From Pseudoscleropodium purum (lineage: Eukaryota > Streptophyta > Bryopsida > Hypnales > Brachytheciaceae): a stretch of DNA of 64,000 nucleotides. Of the stretch, positions 57,901 to 64,000 are shown one piece after another; within the stretch, counting starts at the first letter, position 1; every line of letters starts with the position of its first letter. Below the pieces are notes generated by a model that made no database searches, was not told where the DNA came from, and saw only the letters and a program-made list of their open reading frames with translations. The position numbers were made by a program, and so were the translations under genes. The stretch lies in NCBI GenBank assembly GCA_963969395.1, contig OZ017800.1, forward strand, positions 18,942,479-19,006,478, written 5' to 3'.

Positions 57901-60900
57901 CAAGGCGCTGCAGAGTTGTGTAGAATTGAAGGGAAATGAAACTCTTACTTTTGTACCTAAATTATATCTGAACTGAAAGTGTAAGGTTTGTATCCGTAGC
58001 TCCTTTATTGCTGACTTTTGATTCTCGATGGAATGCAGCTGTCTCATCTCTCATTCTTTGTCCTGGATGAGGCTGATCGTATGGTGGAAAGGGGTCACTT
58101 CAAAGAACTACAGACAATTATGGACTTGCTGCCAAAGACGCAGCAGGAACTGTCTGCGGAAAATGAGAAGCCACTTCGAAGACGTAAAAGGAGGATTGAA
58201 AAACCGAAGGGCGATGAGGATGAAGATGAAGATGAGGATGAAGATCAAGACGAAGGTGACGAGGAAGATGACAATGTTGAGGTTTATCCTGACTCTGATG
58301 ATGATAATGTTGACGAAGATGAAGACGAAGAGCAAGAAGAAGATGTAGAGCAAGAAGGAGATGATGATGAAGATCAAGAAGCTGACGAAGAGGAAGGAGA
58401 TGAAGTCTTTCCTGCCTTTCCAGATGAGCAAGACGATGACGAAGATCAGCAAATAGTAGCAGAAGACATATCTATGGATGCAGTCTTTCCAGTTCCTGTC
58501 AACGTTGAACCAATGAAGAAACGGCAAACACTAGTATTTTCAGCTACATTAGCCTTGCCCCCGGGTTTCAAGAAGAAGCTGAAGAGAGGTTTTTTTGAAG
58601 ATAAAAGCGTGTTGAAGAAGAATGAATACTCAGTGGCATCTCTCATTCAAAAGGCTGCCATGAGAAGCAACTCGGCGATAGTTGACCTCACCACCAAAGA
58701 CATCCTTGCTAAGAAGCTTGAAGAATCCGTGATAGAGTAAGACCCAACTTTTCTTGTGACTTGTGGAGGTCGTGAAGAGATATACCATCTTCTAATTTTT
58801 TTCGGTCACTGACGACGTTACTCCTATGCAGGTGTCGCGACGAAGAAAAGGACGCATATCTTTATTACATATTAAAGGTTCATGGTTGTGGGCGAACTTT
58901 AGTATTCTGCACATCTATAGCAGCTCTTCGGAGGGTGACAGCTATTCTTCGACTTTTGCAAGTCAATGTTCGACCGTTGCATGCGCAAATGCAACAGAAA
59001 CAGCGACTAAAGGTACCATGCTATCTTCCTTCGGTTCCAGTTTTTTTACCCCTCCCACAGCAGCCAAGTAGGGTCAATCATCTAACTGATATATTAGATT
59101 TCGAAAAAAGGTCGCATCGCAAATTCATTTAAAATTTCGAAGAGTAGATTTTGAAGTGGGATATATTGTTATTATTATTCATGTTATTTCCTTTAACCCT
59201 GTATTTTGACTTGTCCATAATTTTAGATCTGACTTGTAAACAGAGGATTGAAAGCTAGCTACTTTGGCAGTTAGATGGAATGAATGTAAATCCAAAGTCA
59301 GCTAGTGAGCGGGAATAAGCACCAATTTGCTAATTGACCTACTTTGGCAGTGTGAGCAGTCAGTAACGAATTCCAGTTGAACTAATTCCTACTCCGTATT
59401 AGCTATTAGCAAAAGCCGCTAGTTGTTGGTGATGGGCGGGGCGTTGTAGAGCTTTAGGTTCTGGGCTGTCGGGACTTAAACTTTCAGTTTAATTGCATCA
59501 ATGAAATTCATGTTCATATATACGTCAATACTTATCCAAGTGGTTACCATTTGGTTGTTGCGATATAGTTCTGTTCATGATGTATCTCTAATGAACAACC
59601 ATTGCTAATTCATTCGGTGTACTCAACCAGGCAATGGACAGATTCAAAGGCGCGGATGATTGCGTGATGGTGGCAACAGATGTGGCGGCTCGAGGTCTAG
59701 ATGTGACTGGTATTCGAACTGTGATCCATTATCAATTGCCCCACTCTGCTGAGGTAATTTGTTGCTTACGAGTGGTCTCTGCATGCCTGATCGCCAAGAA
59801 GATTTCAATTACTTGGAGAGATTGAATCATAGCTCTGTGGGAAAAGTGATGCAAAGATTTTAGCATTACTCAAGTCATTGTCTTGTCCCTTATTGAAACT
59901 GTAAAAGCAGCTTGTGTCGTACACCGCAGTTGTTACTCTGTAATTTTTTCTGTCGGTATTGTTGGCTACAGTGCATCCCTATTTGCTTATCGACTCGTTC
60001 TTGCTCTATGTTGTAGATGTATGTTCACAGAAGTGGGAGAACTGCACGTGCAGATACTGATGGAATCAGTATTGCGATCGTTTCTCCATCAGATCGTGCA
60101 AAGTATACAACCCTGTGTCGTGCCCTTGATAAGGTAGGTTGGGTTCTCTATCGTCTTTCAGTGTAAATTCTGCCAGATTGTTTTATGTTAGTATACAGTG
60201 CTATTTGCTCCGTCGTGTCCATTTCGTTTTCTTAGTATGGGTGTTAGATGACCCTTATCTCAGTTTTTTATTTCTTGTTTTAAAGAGTTTCGCATTGGAT
60301 TGGCAATGTTACTACTGGGGAGTCTATGTAAATCTAATAGAACATTAATGTCAAGTTAATGTTGCTTTAATGTTCACTGAAAAGTTCCTATAGCAATATC
60401 AAGTTAATGCTGATGACTGTTACATCTCAATAACATTGAATGGAGACCATTTGCATCACAATTTAATTAACATTAACTCAAATGAGGACTACATGAATCT
60501 AATGGCGATTAATTTAAGAACTTTGCCAATCTAATGGAGGAGGTTCTTTTCGTGATGCTATTGTACATTCTTGAGACTTTTCAGTGGTAGAGTGCTTATT
60601 ATGCTTGACTTGGATGCAGGCAAACGGACTGCCATCTTTCCCAATAGATGTGACTTATATACCAGCAATTTTGAAGCGTATTAGTTTAGCATTCCAGGTT
60701 GACAGAGTCTTGCGGAAACATCAGCAGGTAAAACGGTTCTTTATTGGTTTGATGATGCCTTCTAGATTATTTTTTTGCAGAGGAGTACGGTATCTCTGGG
60801 TACGATGACCAGGTTTTGATCAAGTTGTGAATTAAATTGGTTTCAGCCAAGGTGTGAAAGAAACTGTTCTTATTCAGCTTGGAGAACCCACGACTATGTA

Positions 60901-62314
60901 GAAAATTCCGTGAAAGCTAAAGTGTACGGTGCTTAACATGCAGGATAAAGTAAAGCAGTCTTGGAAGAAACGCAATGCGGAGGCTCTCGAGCTTGATCTT
61001 GAAGACAGTGAAGATGACGAAGAGACATCTGTTAAGATGCCTGTGGAGAAGCGAGAGCTGATGAGAGTTCAGTCTCTACAACAGGTGAATAGTCTTCTTT
61101 GATTTTGGTTTCTGTAAGGGGAATTAATTTCGTATCATATCTAAGGCTACACTAATTTAATACACACACTATTTGTTATATATTTAAATTAGTGCGGGCT
61201 GAAAATATTTCCTGTATTGTACCAATTTCCTCAAAACATAATTAGTGCTTGGTAAGTCTGTAACCCCTCTTGTATTTGAGTTCCACGAAATTAAATGACT
61301 TGCTTCGCAAATCTGTAACCTCTTCTATTTTTGTTGTGACACTGATATTTTGCCCTCTGTATTAGGATAAATCAGTTGTAGTTTGTACATTAGAGTATCT
61401 GGAGGAGGAAACCTTACATCACATTACCAAAAAAATTATGTTTTTGAAACTCTTTACTTCAGATAGACTTCATCACCTTAAATCTCCTTTAGAATGCCAG
61501 GTCTGCACAGCGGCTCTTCTCTACTACTGTCCCAGTTCTAATAATCTGGGAATAAGCAGTAAATTGGTTCTTCGATGTATTTCGCAGGAGCTGCAGGAGC
61601 TTTTGAAACAACCACTGGAACCCAAGGCGTTTTCTCGGCGATACGTCACAGGCGTATGTGTCCTTCAATTGATCTCTTTATTTTTAAAGCGTGAATTTGA
61701 ACGTCACTTCCTTTGCATCACTGAGTTCAATAATAATTAATTTCAAATCTGGATGCCTTTTATCTATTTTCTAACCAATTACGATAGCCAAGCTACAAAA
61801 TTATAAAGTCCATTTTGAAAGCTAATAGTTGATTTCAGTAACTTCCAACAGAAAATCCTTTTGTTCATAAATGTAGAACATGATTTCTCCTTTCTGTTGG
61901 TACATTTTGTTAACCTCCCCAAACAATGTATTTCAACTCTTACTATTATAGAAGTGGCCCCTTGTGCCCGTTTGGGCTCTTAATGTTTTAAAATCCTAGT
62001 TGTTCTGACGTAGTTCAATCTCCTGGTTTGTGCAGTCGGGAGTTACTCCGGTGCTCGCAAGACAATTGAAGGAGTATACGACCCCAAAACTAACCCCAAA
62101 AGCAGCCAAGAAAGGTGCCAAAGCAAGTGTGATTTCTGCAAACATTCCTGCAAAAGGCAGGCTACTTGTGATTGGGCAAGAGGCAGTTGAGCCTTTGGAT
62201 GCCCTTCGTAGATCTACACTTCTAAACACTACTTCGACAAAACCCACGCCTGCTTCCACTCCCAAGTCTCGAAAGGGATCTGGCGCAGCCAAGTCGAAGC
62301 GGCGAAGGCGATGA
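54977..62314 (+). CDS. RH13: DEAD-box ATP-dependent RNA helicase, RH13/DDX24/Mak5 type, 15 coding exons, 881 aa
   Basis: Nucleolar helicase for large ribosomal subunit assembly (yeast Mak5, human DDX24, Arabidopsis RH13). Exons: 54977-55027, 55178-55315, 56001-56121, 56656-56912, 57076-57264, 57554-57730, 58039-58736, 58832-59012, 59631-59753, 60017-60133, 60620-60727, 60944-61084, 61588-61653, 62036-62314: 14 as listed, plus possible leader exon. All GT-AG, frame continuous. Motifs: Q region FSKPTPIQ, Walker A AETGSGKT (195-202), PTRELALQ (245-252), TPGR, DEAD (321-324), SAT (479-481), [10 protein letters not shown] (~619-628), HRSGRTAR (649-656). The family-typical insert between DEAD and SAT is present, here very acidic (about 369-450). 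The basic tail [16 protein letters not shown] and KKRKRK near residue 100 are nuclear/nucleolar signals. 56310-56524 is skipped for frame reasons. Confidence 0.94.
56310..56524 (+). pseudogene. Duplicated, out-of-phase exon copy inside helicase intron 3
   Basis: Between exons 3 and 4 lies an exon-like block with acceptor (TTGATGTAG) and donor-like GCCT|GTGATT. It encodes [18 protein letters not shown], a copy of the next exon's [21 protein letters not shown], then [20 protein letters not shown], a copy of exon 2. So two separate exons are fused and duplicated here. Including it (215 nt) breaks the phase to the next exon; reading on hits a stop at 56557. It is either a dead relic or a poison cassette that triggers decay of the mRNA. 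Confidence 0.8.
61790..61985. repeat. Dispersed intronic repeat, copy of 11690-11885
   Basis: Lies in the last intron of the helicase gene, same orientation relative to transcription as in CAX intron 2. Shared blocks include GAAAGCTAATAG-like, TTCATAAATGT, ATGTATTTCAACTC-like and GAAGTGGCCCCTT-like. Confidence 0.65.
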
Positions 62315-64000
62315 GCTGGAAGTCTGCTCAACCCATTTTTGACACCATAGTATTTCCTTACCATCCTCTGTTTCTCATCTTCAGTTATTTCAGTAGCAGG
62401 ATTTGCGAATTCGTAGCCCCTTAGCCACCCAAGGGATGAAGAGATCATCTCTTGTAGTGTTTGATTGAGTTGGTGCATTGAGTAATGAGAACACTGATCA
62501 TCAGTGTGCAAAAATGTTAAGAATCCTGTGAAATGAGAGATGCTGGTAATGAATGAGATCCTCTTCTACCAGGAACAGGAATTTGTTGACGCTAGTAATG
62601 AGAAAACGGAATGTAGAGTGTTTTTGCATTGGATGGACTTGAGTCAATTGAGCCAGTGGTGTCATGCAAAACCCAGCTCATTTGTCCAGTCCAATTTTGG
62701 TAGGAGTTCTAGGTAGGAGTTCGAAATCCCTAGAAGTAGACTATTAGGCTCTCTAACTGAAAATTTAGGAAATTTAGAGAGTGATTTATTTTTTATTACT
62801 GCTAAAATCAAGAGCACTTTCTTTCTCTTCTTCAAAGTCGGAGCAACACCCAAAGTGTGAGCAAATGTGGATTGTGCCTGAATATGATTTGCATACCATA
62901 TGCGCAACTTCTTTGAGACTTGAAACTTAAGTCCATATTTCTAGACTATGAAATAACGCTTTGTCCAAATAACCTTTCATTCATCACATGAATCATTTCA
63001 TGAAATATCTTTCTTTATGATCAGTTCGATGAAATTGAGGTAAATAATGCAATTATACAAAGATATAAGCAAGTCTATGCAAATTGGAATTTGGAGGCAC
63101 AATTATCTAGCTCTTTATTCTTCATATGACTTTTACCAAAAATCATCTGCTTACAGACTATCAGTTCCTGAAAATCCATGTCCCCAATATCACCACCACC
63201 ATATTCACCTTCGTCAACCCTTTTGCCAGAGCCTGGCACATTATAACCCAAAGAAAATACACAGGCCAGGAGGTCTAGAGACACTGCTAATTTTCAGAAA
63301 GATGCAGGAGCTCGGATGCATTTGATTCATTCTTCACTAGACGGAAGGAAACCAGGAAACATCGGTACCATAAGGTAACCACGCCTCATTGAGAATCCTT
63401 ACCCCAAAGCAATACCTCCAGATTTTTGCCTGAAATGAACATGATCTGAGCAAAAGAGCCTAGGGTCACTTCTAATTACAAAAACACATGACAAGATGCT
63501 CTGGAATCGTCTTTCAATTGGCAACAACACTGAAAAGAAATTAAAGCAATCTAAAAATTATAAATTAAAATAGGAATCAAACTCAAATGCTTACAACTGG
63601 TACAGGCACTTAGACGTATGAAATTCTTTTGGCCAGGCATGACTGCATAGCAAATTTCCACTCTTTGCTCCACATAAACCTGATTGCGGTAACACGGGAA
63701 ATTCTTCCGAACTGGAAACAATGTTCACCAATTCTACGATAGGAAACGTGAAACGAAAAAGGAGTCGAGAAAGCCAAGCAGCTGCAACCAGCGACTGAAT
63801 CACAACGACGAATTTCAAGGGAAAAACCTCCTCATGGAAGAGTGAGACAACAGCCCAGGCAGCCCTAAGACCATTGAGGTCCAGTGCTTCTCCCGGAGCA
63901 ACAAAATTTTACAAAAGTTCCATCTCTCCGGAAGAGTAAAAGAAATATGTACAATTGAGCACACCACCCTAAACCCTAAACCAGATCGGCATCGTCGAAG
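62315..64000. other. Helicase 3' flank and spacer, no firm gene
   Basis: Helicase 3' UTR is expected first. A minus-strand frame at 63075-63284 has an acidic, protein-like stretch (VDEGEYGGGDIGDMDFQELI), and the last bases read on the minus strand give FDDADLV then TAG followed by TTTAGGGTTTAGGG. Either could belong to a minus-strand gene entering from the right, with 63600-63990 as its 3' UTR, but neither is recognisable. Confidence 0.3.

Noticed and set aside
58108..58527. 139-codon minus-strand hydrophobic frame
   Set aside because: Antisense of the acidic GAT/GAA repeat tract; it reads as F/I/L only because of that repeat.
63591..63818. 75-codon minus-strand frame near the right edge
   Set aside because: Hydrophobic start but no family resemblance; could equally be 3' UTR of a gene beyond the window.
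1..64000. CRISPR arrays, bacterial operons, prophage, tRNA or rRNA genes
   Set aside because: The window is plant nuclear DNA; I saw no regular direct-repeat array with unique spacers and no convincing tRNA cloverleaf or rRNA sequence, though a tRNA scan was not possible by eye.

Overview
The window is nuclear DNA of a land plant. Evidence: canonical GT-AG introns throughout, a plant-type vacuolar cation/H+ exchanger, the plant-specific fusion of an FMN phosphatase with riboflavin kinase, an apoplastic class III peroxidase, a germin-like protein, an NLR-type leucine-rich-repeat relic and an RH13/Mak5-type DEAD-box helicase. Genes are moderately GC-rich islands in very AT-rich, repeat-loaded spacers. 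The intronless peroxidase and germin, long leaders with introns and compact exons would fit a seed-free plant (bryophyte or lycophyte), but I cannot place it more closely from sequence alone.

Layout. 1-9.3 kb: AT-rich spacer full of small TIR elements, including a chain of units joined at TTAA-like junctions (1726-3036) and an 84-bp CACTA miniature. 9.4-15.6 kb, + strand: CAX exchanger, 12 coding exons, 451 aa; its introns carry dispersed repeats and a group II intron fragment of organellar type. 17.3-21.9 kb, + strand: riboflavin kinase/FMN hydrolase, 10 exons, 392 aa, with two different internal repeats in introns 1 and 2. 23.0-24.1 kb, - strand: intronless class III peroxidase. 25-31 kb: mobile-element spacer (hAT-like MITE with 8-bp target duplication, two copies of a ~0.95-kb TTAA-flanked family, foldbacks). 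31.7-32.4 kb, + strand: intronless germin-like protein. 33.4-34.1 kb: LRR pseudogene with two in-frame TAG codons, followed by another TIR element. 35-53.7 kb: about 19 kb without an intact gene, holding more TTAA elements, an inverted duplicate of the 3' end of the riboflavin kinase gene (itself broken by two insertions) and a large inverted pair of repeats. 53.9-62.3 kb: a possible small minus-strand gene and the divergent RH13/DDX24/Mak5 helicase, 15 coding exons, 881 aa, including an unspliceable duplicated exon. 62.3-64 kb: no firm gene.

The intact genes are unrelated housekeeping and cell-wall functions (vacuolar ion transport, flavin cofactor turnover, apoplastic oxidation, pre-60S ribosome assembly); there is no operon-like logic. 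The most unusual content is the mobile fraction: many non-autonomous elements bounded by TTAA with CCC/GGG termini, a signature typical of piggyBac, which I do not know as an established class in land plants, and gene-fragment duplication with readable insertion history.
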